Positions 12,014 to 23,185 of a stretch of DNA of 64,000 bases are shown here, in pieces. This DNA comes from Bursaphelenchus xylophilus. Its lineage: Eukaryota > Nematoda > Chromadorea > Rhabditida > Aphelenchoididae. The stretch spans positions 12,648,001 to 12,712,000 of the forward strand of contig CAJFCV020000004.1 of NCBI GenBank assembly GCA_904066235.2. The letters run 5' to 3'. Under the pieces are notes generated by a model. The model saw only the letters and a program-made list of their open reading frames with translations. It was not told where the DNA came from and searched no databases. The position numbers and the translations under genes are program-made. The stretch's first letter is position 1. Every line of letters starts with the position of its first letter.

Positions 12014-15000
12014 GAATGAAAAAAAAGAAAGTGTTTCGTAGAAAGCGAACGCGACATTCCTAATGTTTTTATCAAGATCAAAACGTTATCCTCTGAACCC
12101 GAGAAAAACGATCTTCCCGAACTTGTTGTAACGAATGGTGAAACTTATTTTTACCCCTTATCACGTGTTTGTAACGTTTCTCAAGCTGAAAATGATATTA
12201 CAATCAAAAAACGTTACGTTTCGCAATCAATAAATATGCAATATCGACCCTAAACACCGAAGTATGTACAGTAAAAGGTTAAAGTGGTGTTGCATAGACA
12301 TTACATTAGGTAATGAACTGGAAGCACCAATTGAGAAAGGCGGAAAATTGAAACAATCCCCGGGCTTGTCCGTGTCAATTAGTTGATCAGCGAAACAGTG
12401 ATGATGCATGAAAGGGTTGGAAAGTCAGGTTGCATATTACTGAGGAACTGTCAGCTGCAAATAAGCCCACTTGCAGCGTTACCAGCGCTCTCTTCAAAGA
12501 AGATTGTAAAATCAAGCGAAAAATCTCATTTTTGCCCTTTAAGATTCCGGAACTCTAAAAACCCGGGCCTAAACGTCAAATCCCGGAACCGAAGAAAATT
12601 TGATTCGAAACGCAACGAATTGATTGATAAGACAGAACTGTACGATCTGTGCGGGTTAAACCTTCTAATCTAATGTGAAAGTAAGGCAAAGATTCTTAAC
12701 CCTATGAGGGTCCAGTCGGTTCAACGTGATTAAATTGACCCGGAACGGGCGTGTGCGTTCATCTTTATAAGAGTCGCATCACATCATCAAGGTGAGGGAA
12801 AAAATAGATTTACGTGAAAGAATATGCAACATGCGCCATGTCAGATCTGTGAAAACAACTGCGGTCGATGAAAGAGTGTTCTGCGCGACTTTCCTTTGTC
12901 TTCTCTGCCAATCAAGACGAAGTGGCAAAAACCGATAGCAAAGTGTCTACACCGGTCACCGAACTTCTCAGATTGAAGTGCAACACTATTCTGATTTAGG
13001 GGATGCAAAAGGGATGCAGCTTACTGCATAGTATTCTATTGCCTGCAGATTAGGACTGTTCATTTTTTGTATATATTCTTAGTTTATCAGTTTAACATCG
13101 GTTTCAGCTCGGTTATTTTTACTGTAAAACATTCATTTTTGCTTTCTCTCGGGATGGTTTGTGATATTCCCAAACCGCTGACTTTACAACCTCCACATTG
13201 CTCGCGGGTAAAACGACGCTACCATAACTGTAATGCAGCAACACCTGCCTTTTTCCTAGCGGTTTTTTTAAACTCGAAGTGTTCGATGGACACCATTTTT
13301 GGTTGACTAAAGATATGAGATTTTTGTTTTTAATTGACAAATAAAAAGATGTTTGGTTTTGATCGACAGAACAGATGTTACAGTGGTCAAAATCTGAAAA
13401 TACACGTCACTTATTTGCCGTGAGTATACAGATTTCATCGTACACGCTTCTTATGCAAAAGTTACGCTGTATTTTTCTTCTTTTCAACTGTCGAATTCCC
13501 TGTTAAATCGGCCATTAAATTCGACTCTCTTCACTGGCAGACGCTACTTCGTTACTGTTACACTGTTTCTTTATAAATTACCGGTGGTATATTTTTAATG
13601 GAATCTTCTACTCTTTTGTCGTTTGCACAGAGTTTGTGCTTAAAGCGGGGAGGCCGTTAAGCACTGCAATAAAACCCTTGGTTACAACGAATTGACCGGT
13701 CAGCGCCCTTCTATTGAGCCAAGATAGGCGATGATCAATGCACCCATCACTTGTCATTTTCAACTTTAGCATTTTTGAACAAATTGTATTTTGAGGAAAC
13801 AGGTATACATTCGGAACGGCTAGGTCGTTTGTAGGAAGCGATGAGTTTCCGAGGCCATTAATTGGGTTTTTTAAGCTTGTACTTTTAAAGGTCAGAGATT
13901 AAATGTTTTTTTTGAAAAAGATTTTTGCGGTCGTAATATGGGTAGCAAAATTTTAAAAAACCGAGACCAAGATTGAAGTGATTGGGTAAGAGGAATCAGG
14001 AGAATTTTTGCGCCTTTTTTCACAGATAACCAGCTAATCTAAGCCTTTCGAGATTCAAAACGATCGCTGGGACAAACACAGTATTACGTATAGAACAAGG
14101 CTACTTAAACAGAGGAGGTACTCTCAGTAACGATCAGACGTTCAGATTTTCTTAAAATTTTACACACGCTTCGGGCATAGGCCACGTATCACAACACCCG
14201 AAAGCTTTAGCTCACGCTTTCCAGCGGCAGTTATTCAAACTTACGGACAAAAAAAGTACGTGAAACTCAGAAAGCGGTCAGACCTTTTTCGGAAACATTA
14301 AGCTATACGAATGGATTCGAGAGAAACTTTTGGGCAGTTCATTACTTTCGCGACCAAACCAGCTAGATGTTTTAAAATATACCCCTGCTAATATTTCATC
14401 CCCGGCGTTTCCAAAAAATTCCCACAGCCATTTCATCTTCATTGAAGTCTCCAACGGCCTCTGCGCATTTGCACGTTTGCCCCCGAATTCTGCTAGACGA
14501 AAATTCCAAACTGATGCCTTTGGAAATCACGAAATGCTCGAGGCGGGTTTGCTAGTCAATTAATTCCCCCATATCTTAATAGGCTGAGAAATAAAAAGTA
14601 AGAGTTGGGTTGAGCGGTCGCCCAGCCACAACAGGTTTAAAACCTGGCGGCGCGAAAGTCAGGAGGGCTGACGCTTGGGGTTCGTATCAACCGTCGCAAA
14701 ATATACGAGTTAAAGACGAATTACGCAGTCTTTACGGTCAATATAATTGAGGGTTCAACGGGGTGTCGAACGGTCTTGCTGCGGGTATTTTCACAAGACG
14801 GGCTTGTTTTTTACTTGTGTTTTTGCTGCGATTCTTTATTCTTGATGTTTTCGAAAGTCGTGCTTTTTTTGTTTGCTGTGCCCACAGCTAATGTCTTGAC
14901 TACTGTGTTTTTCTTCCATACGTTGAAAACGTTGAAATTTTTAACCATATTTTTCTACATAAAATTTCGGGCGCATTTTTTTCTTCAACGAAGCAATGAT

Positions 15001-15495
15001 TAATTCCTTGGAAGTGCGACGTTCGGATTTTTACTTTTATTCACAAACTCTTCATTTACTATATTTTTCCAGATATTATCAAAGCAACAGAATCCCTTAT
15101 TGCTTTCAACATAAATATGAGCAAAAAAAGATTTTTAAAATCCTTGCGTTGTGGATGCAAAATGGCTACGTCGTTCTCTATTTATTGTCTACTTTTCCAA
15201 CATCTCACTACTCTCCACATTTTTACCACTGTAGGGACCAAAAAAACCACGTGAGAATCTTCCGTTCAACTCACTGTCTTGATCGACAGCAAATTGCCCA
15301 AAAAATTACCTCAACTTTCAGACGAATATTGACCACTTACTGTTTGTTTTTTGTGTGCGTACTTTTGTGACTCTCCTAAATTTCTGAAGCCGCGAACAAA
15401 GAAAGACCCATCCCTTTGGCTTTAGTGTAAATGTACGTTTTTAGAATCATCAAACGAGAAGACTGGGTTCGAGCAGCGTCTGAGCACGTTTTCCT

Positions 15496-15508
15496 TTGGC
15501 TGCAGTAA
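15496..15508 (+). promoter_or_regulatory. Candidate trans-splice acceptor before the UGT microexon
   Basis: TTTGGCTGCAG followed by TAA and ATG. The acceptor and the strong donor GTAAGT at 15516 leave an exon of only about 10 nt, so spliced-leader addition is expected here. Confidence 0.45.
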
Positions 15509-18500
15509 ATGATGGGTAAGTCAGCAATGGCAAGTTTATGAACAGCGAGGTCAGAAAAACCCCTGTTCTGGTCTTATGAAACTCATCGTTAGCGCATATA
15601 GTTTCCCCAGGTTTTTACACATATTTTTGGTGAGGTTTGCGGCAAGACGTTACGTTTTCAAGACACATGGTGATTCGTAGCTTGTGCTGACAATAAAAAA
15701 TCCAGTTTCCAGGCGAAACTCGCAAGGAATGGGTTAAAAGTTTTCCTCTTTGGAAAACTTATATGGCAAAGCGCTGGCTCAAGTTTTAAGAATTGACTTG
15801 TCGGTTCGAGGGATCATGCAAAACTAAGATCAAGTCCTTGCACCTTGAGCATTCCTGGCTTTCAAAATTTTAGAAATCAATTGATTTTTCCAACAGAAAA
15901 TAATATATAGGCTTTTAGTACCACTGCTCCTCGCCCTGCCGGCATTAATAGCAACAGTTCGGGCCGGTGATGTAGCACTATTCGCGTCGAGTGGCTGCTA
16001 TTCCCACGACGTAATGATGAGGGAAGTTGGAGAGCAGTTCAACCATTTGAATGTCACCTGGCTTCAGGCGTATCTCTTCGAATTCGGCTTTGGCGAAATG
16101 AAGATTCCGAAACATTGGGGCCGAGTTCAAGTCTCAAGGACGTTGAACAATGGTAAGTCACATTGTGGTTTAGTCTTCCATTTTTTACGTCAGCAGACAG
16201 CTTGCTACTAGGTCCTTTTTTATTCTCCAAATTAGGGAAAATTTTGGCGGTGTTCGGGTTTGTGACCTTTGCGGGAAAACACGTTAGCGCAAAAGGAGAC
16301 CACCTTGCGGTGCGCTGAAGTGATTGAAAAGGATTAGAAAACAAAAGTGCAGAAGTACGGTAAGAGCGTAATAGGACAAGATGTTGAGTAGTAAACACTA
16401 CTTTGGAAGATCACCTTGAAAGATCACAGATGCTGACAAATGACAGCTCTCTCTTTTTCCGTGCTCTTTCGCAAAACAGACCGTTGAAACATCGACGCCG
16501 CGCGTAAGGCGCGAGCCATCCCTTTCCGGAATCAAAACATGACGAAGATAGCCCATCTTTAAAATCTCTGTTTACAGTGGCCGAAATGAACGAGCTTGGA
16601 GGCTTCTTAGTATGGCTGGGAAATGTTCCATTGCATTGGGAACGGTGGTGGGATCTCCGTGGAGCTGCCTTCTTTCTCGAAATCCTCAAATACCATCAAC
16701 GCTTTTGCGAGGACTTCGTCAAATCCAAAGAGTTTCTGGATTACAAACAGAAAAACAACAACAATGTCGATCTGCTCGTCATCGATCACTTCCTACAGGT
16801 ACGATGAATCAAAGCGCGTATTTTAAAGCCAATTTATGACATCTACAGTGATGGACCTGATCCAGTGGCAAAAACGTATCATTTTGCATCCGGGAAGTAT
16901 CGAAAATGCAGCAAAATACCTCCCTCTCCAACAAAAAAACATCATTTTGAATAGTGCGCCTTTTATCTCACAAAAAGAGCGGGCGAGCTATTGAAATCGG
17001 GATCTTTTTAGTTGGAGAGGGAGGCATTTTGCTGCATTTTTGATACTTTCCGGATGCAAAATGGTACGTTTTTGCCACTGCAACAGATCCGCCACTGTAG
17101 AAGTGTTACCGTGTGTTACAACAGCAAGTACGCCCGTTTTAGGAATGCATGGTTGGCGCCGCGTCGCTTCTCAACGCTTCAACCGTTCAGTTCAGTAATT
17201 GGCCAATTGCTGATGGCTACATTACGTCACTAAATGTTCCCGCAAATCCCTCAAGCACCCCGAAAACTGGAAACGCGTTTTCGTCGACAAAGACCATGGA
17301 ATTTGGAATCAGAGTGAAGAATACCATCTTCCACTCATTGATTGTTTTGGCCAGAGTGATCCAATCTTATGTTGTGCAGTCAATTTACAAAACATGGGGA
17401 TATGACGTAAGTCTTTTCAATTCGTTTTCCTCCAAATTCTCACCGTCACATTTGCAGCGCAATCGCCCGCAAACTCTCAGTTCTGAGCCATTAAAAAACT
17501 AACTACTCAATCTGCAGTAAATACAAATTTCAGGTGGACATAATCGATGTGGAAGCCAAGCACATAATGTACGCAAGTCGCGGAGAATTCATGGCGGAGC
17601 CCGTGCGTCCGCTCAACAATCGTATCAAATACTTTGGGTGCTCACGTTGCGGGTAAGAATTCTTTGCTAAAATCACGCCGCTTGCAGCGAACGAGGGGTT
17701 CCTCTACGCCTCAAGGTTAACTAAAGATTAATCGTTTTTTGTTGAAACATTACCCCGAGAAAAATGGGGTTTACTGACTTCTTTCAAACTACAACAAACG
17801 TTCAACTGGCTTCTGAATGACCTTCAAAATTGTTCGTAATGTGCGTAATACAACTCGCTCAAAATGTGATATAGTGGGAATGTGCTTCAAATCGCCAAAA
17901 AAGTTCGAAATTAACTTTCGGAAAGACTAAAATCGTGCGAAATGAACTCCTTTTCAATCATAAAGGATTCGTTGAGAAATTCTCCAAACGACTATAAAGA
18001 CTCCACAGATACATTTTAATCCCTGATTTCAGTGACCCAGAGCAATACAAAATCCGTCGTCCAGCTGAATTTATCCCAACAACCACTTCAACAGCACCTC
18101 GTCAAGCAACTATTGACCTCACTCTCCACCACAGGAATTTCACCGTCCCCTCTCCGGCGCTCCTGAAGTCCTACAACATTTCGCTTTGTACGGAATGCGC
18201 GGAAGTTTTGAATCTCCCACAGAACCGGACGGAGACGGCCGAAGATTCGACTGGCCGCGTTTTATCGGTTCAGGAGACCCGATGGATCCAAAATAAATTG
18301 GATTTCCCACTGATCGACTGGGATTTATTGGAGGAAAAACCTTTTGTCTTGGTCAGCTTTGGCAGTGTAGCGCATGTAAGCACAAACTTTCTGATGTGTT
18401 AATCTTTTTGCTTACTAAATTAATGGCTGATAACTTTAGGCAAAATACATGCCCGACGCTTTGTTCGACCGGTTTTTGGCGGACTTTGGCAAAAGTCCGC

Positions 18501-19167
18501 ACACCATTCTCTGGCAAACAAACGACGTCACCGAGAGATTGAAAAACCGTACGATACCTTCAAACCTCCACATCATTAGATGGGTCCCAATGAAGGTTAT
18601 GTTGGGTAAGCTCCAGAAAGCACTCAGAGCTCTGTTTTTGATCATTTCGGCCCTACATTACATGATATCGTCTGACCACATTATAATGCATTCGTTTCAG
18701 CGCATCATAACCTCCACTACGCCATGTTGCATTGCGGTGTGAATACGGTCAACGAGCTTTTATCCTTTGGAATTCCGATCCTTTCAGTGCCAATGCAAGG
18801 CGATCAGCCCTCAAATTCGCGGCGTCTGAAAGACCTTGGTCTGGCCGACCTTGCGTCCATCGCCGACTTTTGGCAACCCGACGGCTTGGCCAAAGTCATG
18901 AGCGACTTTGAAGACGGCCTACCGGAACGTCGAATCCGTGCAAAAAAAGTCAAACAAATGTTTAGCGACTATCGCGACTTGCACGGTGGGGATCAACACT
19001 TCTGGCTCGATTGGGCCAAACGGCACGGTCAGATGTTCAGGGATCGTGGCGAGACCCAAAAGTATTTCGAAATGAAATACCGCCCGAGTTTTGAATACTA
19101 CGCTGTTAGAGAATTAGCCGTTTATGGGTCGTTGTTAGTAGGACTAGTGCTATTCTTGTCTCAGTAA
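15509..19167 (+). CDS. UDP-glycosyltransferase (UGT family)
   Basis: Membrane-bound phase II enzyme that transfers a sugar from UDP-sugar to small lipophilic acceptors in the ER lumen. The model gives 606 residues. Exons are 15509-15515, 15919-16152, 16578-16798, 17143-17406, 17534-17652, 18033-18375, 18440-18605 and 18701-19167; every phase closes. The 7-nt first exon encodes only Met-Met plus one base and is needed for an in-frame start. The signal peptide is MMVPLLLALPALIATVRA. The likely catalytic base is His32 (SGCYSH). The UGT signature runs from about 461 (LHCGVNTVNELLSFG) to Gly485-Asp486-Gln487. A single C-terminal membrane segment (AVYGSLLVGLVLFL) ends almost at the stop, without the usual lysine tail. 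The signature has HCG where HGG is usual. Intron 3 holds a family B palindrome. Confidence 0.92.
16844..17099. repeat. Family B palindromic element inside UGT intron 3
   Basis: A 256-bp element bounded by TACAGTGATGGACCTGATCC and the complement ending GATCCGCCACTGTA. The two halves are complementary over most of their length, including CATTTTGCATCCGGGAAGTA on the left and its inverted form on the right. No coding potential. Sister copies lie at 38811-39071, 40325-40573 and 41310-41562. Confidence 0.8.
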
Positions 19168-19568
19168 TTTTTGTGTGGTATAATTGCTGTTATTGTCATA
19201 ATAGTTTGGTAATAGTAATATCACTGTTTTCTCGCTCATTTTTTTATTTTTTGAACAAAACGGGTTCTCTCCGGTACATAGGTCAGCATAGCTATTGATT
19301 GTGATAACCATCGTCAATGTGAAAGCTTTAAATCTTCCGTACCACCCTCAAAAACGAGTCATTGTTACTTGGCAGAATTTTATTTTTTATTTTTTAAAAA
19401 TAAATGAAATTTTTTGAGAATTTTTAATTTTCATTTTTTTTGAATATGCAAATTTGAAAATCCCTAAAAACTTTTTCGCCAAAACTTCACCTCTCATTTC
19501 TTTCGGCCCCACTTCGAATAACTTGCGGATTGCGAAGCGGTCTCCGAATTCCGTCAGTCTTCGAAGAA
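19168..19568 (+). other. Intercistronic gap between UGT and the LPDxF-repeat gene
   Basis: An AT-rich 401-nt gap. AATAAA at 19399-19404 is 232 nt after the UGT stop. The next start codon at 19569 follows a CCGTCAG acceptor-like site at about 19550-19556. The spacing resembles nematode operon junctions, but a separate promoter cannot be ruled out. Confidence 0.4.
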
Positions 19569-21922
19569 ATGCCCAATCCGTATGCGGCGCTGGAAAGCAA
19601 TCAGAAGAAGGTCGCGCGTCGTGCCGACTCCGTAGCGGACATCAAGAATCTGCCGGATCTGTTCTGTGACACGCTTCAGTCCACGCCGGTTCCCAAAAAC
19701 GACTTGCTCGTGGCGGCCCGAAACGACACGGACAATCTTCAGAGTACGAAAAGGGTGGTACTCACCGAAGAGAACCCGTACAGCGGTCTTGCGTCGCTGT
19801 CGCAGGTAAGTATTAATAATAATCTTGTAAAACTCGGGATTTTTTACACATTTGACTTTTGGACATTTTATACGATGAACCCTGTTTGAAAAGAAAAAAT
19901 CCTATTTTTTGCATGAAACTTCAAAATTTCACCAAACGTCAATTTCACAAATACCATAAGGAATCTCTGCGTATCACAGAATCACATTTCCTCACCACCT
20001 TTAACCGCCTTAGTCAACAAAATTTTCCAGCGTCCAATGAACACCCACAGAGACGATTCCGCCTACGAATACAACAAGTTGCCAGTCGAGTTCCCTCCCT
20101 CTACCCCGAATCCCTACCGTTCCATCACGCAGGATCCCAGTCAAAGGGTCGTGAATGCAAAGCAACGCTACGGAGATTCGATCTACGAGATCTACAAGTT
20201 GCCTCGCCAATTTTATTCGGCCAACCCATACAGTTCGGACACGGATAACTCGGAGAGTACGGACCAGAGTGTGGGCGATGAGACGATTTACGAGAACCAG
20301 AAGCTTCCAAACCCATTCAAAAATCATAAAGGGGAAAAGAAGCAAAGAGATGGGGCCGAGGACACCGATGAAGATATCCGGAGGGTCCCGAGTTTGCCAA
20401 GACTCTCGTCGAAAGGGCGGATTAAAAAAGACAAGTCGGTGAGTATACCATAGGCCTTATACTGTCATTATTGACCGATAAGAAGAGTAGCTATAACATA
20501 TTTTGTGACAACACTGCTACCTTTTTGGTCAACGAGAGCTCTAAATTACATCCACATCTAACAATAATAACTTCTGTTTGCTTTCAGAACACCTATCTGC
20601 CGGCTTCTGCCTATGCCCCCGAAAATCGCCGGAACTACCAAGCCTTTGATCCCAGAAACAATGGATATTCCTCCAGCGATTCTGTGTGTTTTGGCTCTCA
20701 GGTAACATTGAGCCTACAATCTCATGTGCCTACTCTTTCAGAGTATCTCCTCAAGAGGAAATCCGTATCGTCGTCTTCGCAAGAGACGTCCCTTGTATGA
20801 TGACTACAGACCAGTTAGTCGCGACTCGGACGGCGAGACTTTGGTGGACGTTCAAAACGTGCCGGATTACTTCGATACTAGCAATGCTTATGCAATCGCC
20901 GAAAGGGACGAAACTCAACGGGTGATCAATCCAAAACTCCGCTCGAGCAATTCCCAATACGAAATCGACGCATTGCCGGATGTATTCCCACCGAGAAGAC
21001 GTCGAGGAGCGAGTGTTGTAGGTCAAATGTTTCATCTCACGTCTGAAGATTTCGTCTTATATTATTGGCGCTTGATTTTTCAGAGTTCCAAGTACAGCGA
21101 TGCGGAGCTCACGTACAACGAGCTGAACAACTTGCCGGACCTTTTTGAGGACAAGCCGCGCTACGTGTGCTCCAACAGCTCTTATTTTGCTCCGCCGTTG
21201 TCTGGAGTCGGGTATTTGCAGGGAGTTTGTCCTCAAGCTCCTGTTGCTCCGCCGGAGAAGGTAAAAAGCATTGTTATTCCTGTAGCCCACTTTTTTCAGG
21301 TCTACTACCCGAACTCCCGCCTGGGTTACCAGCCCAAGTATAATTACCAATATCGTCCGGCTTTCAGCGATTCCTCGGTGGCCGAGATCAATGCTTTGCC
21401 GGACGTCTTCGACATGTGCAGAATTCAGGCTGATGCTGCAATGGCGGCCGCCAGAGCTGCTCAACATGCTGCGAATGTGGCCAGAGGGGTCTACCAAGCA
21501 TCTCAAGTAAGGAGGGATAAAAAAGGTCAACAAATTTTAAAAAACCCCTGTATAGACTTGGCTTTTGGTCATCTTCCGACCATTGCATGATCATTGTGAC
21601 AACCCATTTTCTACAATTTCAACCATTTTTTGACAGTTGAAACACAATGCCAAGACTTATCGCGATTCCGCGGGAAATTCAAAAAAATATATGATTAGTG
21701 CCGCATATTGTGTCTTTTGGGCGTTCTGGTTGTTTTCAAGTCATTTTTCATTGATTTGATAACATATTTTGCCAATTTCAGCTCTCTCGTCGCGCCAAGA
21801 CCCCTCCTCCCACCGAAAACCCCTACAGACACCCGCGTTCGTTGAATGCGTCGCGCTCGGACATCGAAGAGATCCTCCGTTTGCCGGATCCCTTCAATTC
21901 AAACAATGGATATCGTCACTAA
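19569..21922 (+). CDS. Unrecognised LPDxF/NPY-repeat protein
   Basis: I do not recognise this gene. The model gives 519 residues with no signal peptide or membrane segment. Exons are 19569-19805, 20031-20438, 20588-20701, 20742-21017, 21084-21260, 21300-21506 and 21782-21922. All seven exons are phase 0, and one intron (21261-21299) is only 39 nt. The protein is low-complexity, rich in Asn, Pro, Ser, Arg and Tyr, and probably disordered. It carries nine copies of a short motif roughly S/T-x-x-[ED]-[IVLY]-x-x-[LV]-P-x-x-F, at residues 28-32 (LPDLF), 96, 136, 171, 293, 331, 362, 437 and 507 (LPDPF). Six NPY tripeptides (3, 69, 106, 144, 260, 486) alternate with them. An Ala-rich stretch lies near 446-465. 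Such arrays usually act as multivalent docking sites, but this is inference only. Confidence 0.82.
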
Positions 21923-22054
21923 TCTCTCTTGCATTTGTAGTTTGTCTATGCCCATTAAAGGTGTGAATTTCTTATCGGAGTTTTTATTGGTTTTCCTCGA
22001 GTTTTATGGGATTTCCTAATTTTTTCGATTATTTCGGGCTCTGTATTCGACACC

Positions 22055-22998
22055 ATGAGTAATAATCATTTAGTATTGGCAATATTATGCATCTTCTTTT
22101 ATTTCAACAACCTTCAATCTCATCCAGTAGAGGAAAATGAGAAAAATTTTGGTGCCTATACCAGTAATACCACATTACTTGGACTTTTGAAGCCGGAGAT
22201 TGAAGGTAAGAAAAATTTGACAACTTTTGTCTTACATAGCAAAATATTAGTTCAAATTTCTTCCAGAGAGCCACTGTAGAAGTCTCCAACTCAAACACTT
22301 AATAACGGACGTCATCACGAAGGCTCCAAACTCGGTGGCTTATATCCAAAAACATCTACAGGTAAACACTTTGCTATCTGATACAAATTTTAGGCCGTGG
22401 AATGACAAGGCGGGCCAAAACGTCTTGACATGTCTGCACAGTGCGCCGTCGTGCAAGAAATTTGTCGCGGGGCGACAAGAAAAATTTACGGTGCAATGCG
22501 ACCCCGCACAGTGCAAAACAAGTTTGTTTTGAAAAGGGCTGTTGAAAGCACGGTGCGCTCTGCCTTTGCACCCCGCCAAATTTTTATCGCGCGACACCTC
22601 GTTGCAACGCGGAATTCATTCGCCCGCATGGTGCGAATGTCAAAGACTTTTTGGCCCGCTTTCTCTCTCTCTCTCTCTGCACCGTGGGAATGCACGAAAA
22701 AACCAAAACCAATTCCGCGGATCGCACAGTGCAAAAAACAAAAAATCACAAAAATCCCTTTTTTGGGTGAAATAGACAACCCGATAACCCATACTTTCAG
22801 AGCAAGCTTACCTCCACATTCGAGTCCCAATACGGCTCATATTTGGTTATGGTGACCCGAAGCAGTCTCTATCAAAGTTTTGCGCACGGTGCGGAGCCCG
22901 GTTACAATTATTGCATGTACACGTTGCGGAACATTGAGAGGCATCCATACTGGGAGATTTGGGTTCAAGTCCTGAAGATTGATGAGCATGTTCTCTAA
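22055..22998 (+). CDS. Small secreted protein, ground-like domain
   Basis: 147 residues encoded in three exons, 22055-22205, 22267-22361 and 22801-22998, all in phase. The N-terminus is a signal peptide (hydrophobic LVLAILCIFFYF, cleavage probably near SHP). The mature part starts its conserved block at HCRSLQLKHLITDV and runs through IQKHLQSKLTSTFESQYGSY to a YC pair (PGYNYCMYTL). This spacing of a leading Cys, an amphipathic helix, an aromatic F..YGSYLV core and a terminal YC matches nematode ground-like domains, which are Hedgehog-related secreted or cuticle proteins. The usual internal Cys after the core is absent, so the assignment is tentative. It starts 132 nt after the upstream stop. 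Intron 2 contains a GC-rich palindrome. Confidence 0.72.
22405..22668. repeat. GC-rich palindromic insertion in the ground-like gene
   Basis: The left arm CGGGCCAAAACGTCTTGACA is matched by the complement of ATGTCAAAGACTTTTTGGCC on the right. Inside are repeated GCACAGTGC, GTGCAA and GCGACAA words. Its composition is clearly more GC-rich than the flanking intron. A (CT)n microsatellite adjoins the right end (about 22664-22678). Confidence 0.6.
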
Positions 22999-23185
22999 GG
23001 GAACGTCTAAAAGCACAAATTCATTACGTTACATTTACATTCCCACAGAAATTTTATATTTGTCCTAAACCCCGGTACAATCCGACATAACAGGAAATGA
23101 TAGACAATAACTAACGTGATATTTCATAATACACCTTTCACCCGCCACAATTCTTTCAATTCGGCAGCAAACATTGCTTTATTCA

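Larger units (their letters stand above)
11324..15508. other. Gene-poor interval between the P450 and UGT genes
   Basis: I find no supported gene in these 4.2 kb. Open frames such as 14996-15370 (+) are phenylalanine- and tyrosine-rich, lack domains and have no splice-compatible neighbours. The interval holds a short family A element (11888-12013) and a tRNA-like foldback near 14607-14692. The region should contain the divergent promoters of the P450 (minus) and the UGT (plus), but I see no convincing TATA element for either. Confidence 0.5.

Noticed and set aside
14996..15370. A 124-codon plus-strand frame
   Set aside because: Phe/Tyr/His-rich composition expected from AT-rich non-coding DNA; no neighbour exons or motifs.
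16600..16810. Several alternative frames over UGT exon 3
   Set aside because: Only one frame continues the UGT protein in phase on both sides.
19530..19568. An upstream extension of the LPDxF-repeat protein
   Set aside because: It has no ATG (it opens with TTG), and the acceptor-like CAG lies between it and the ATG at 19569.
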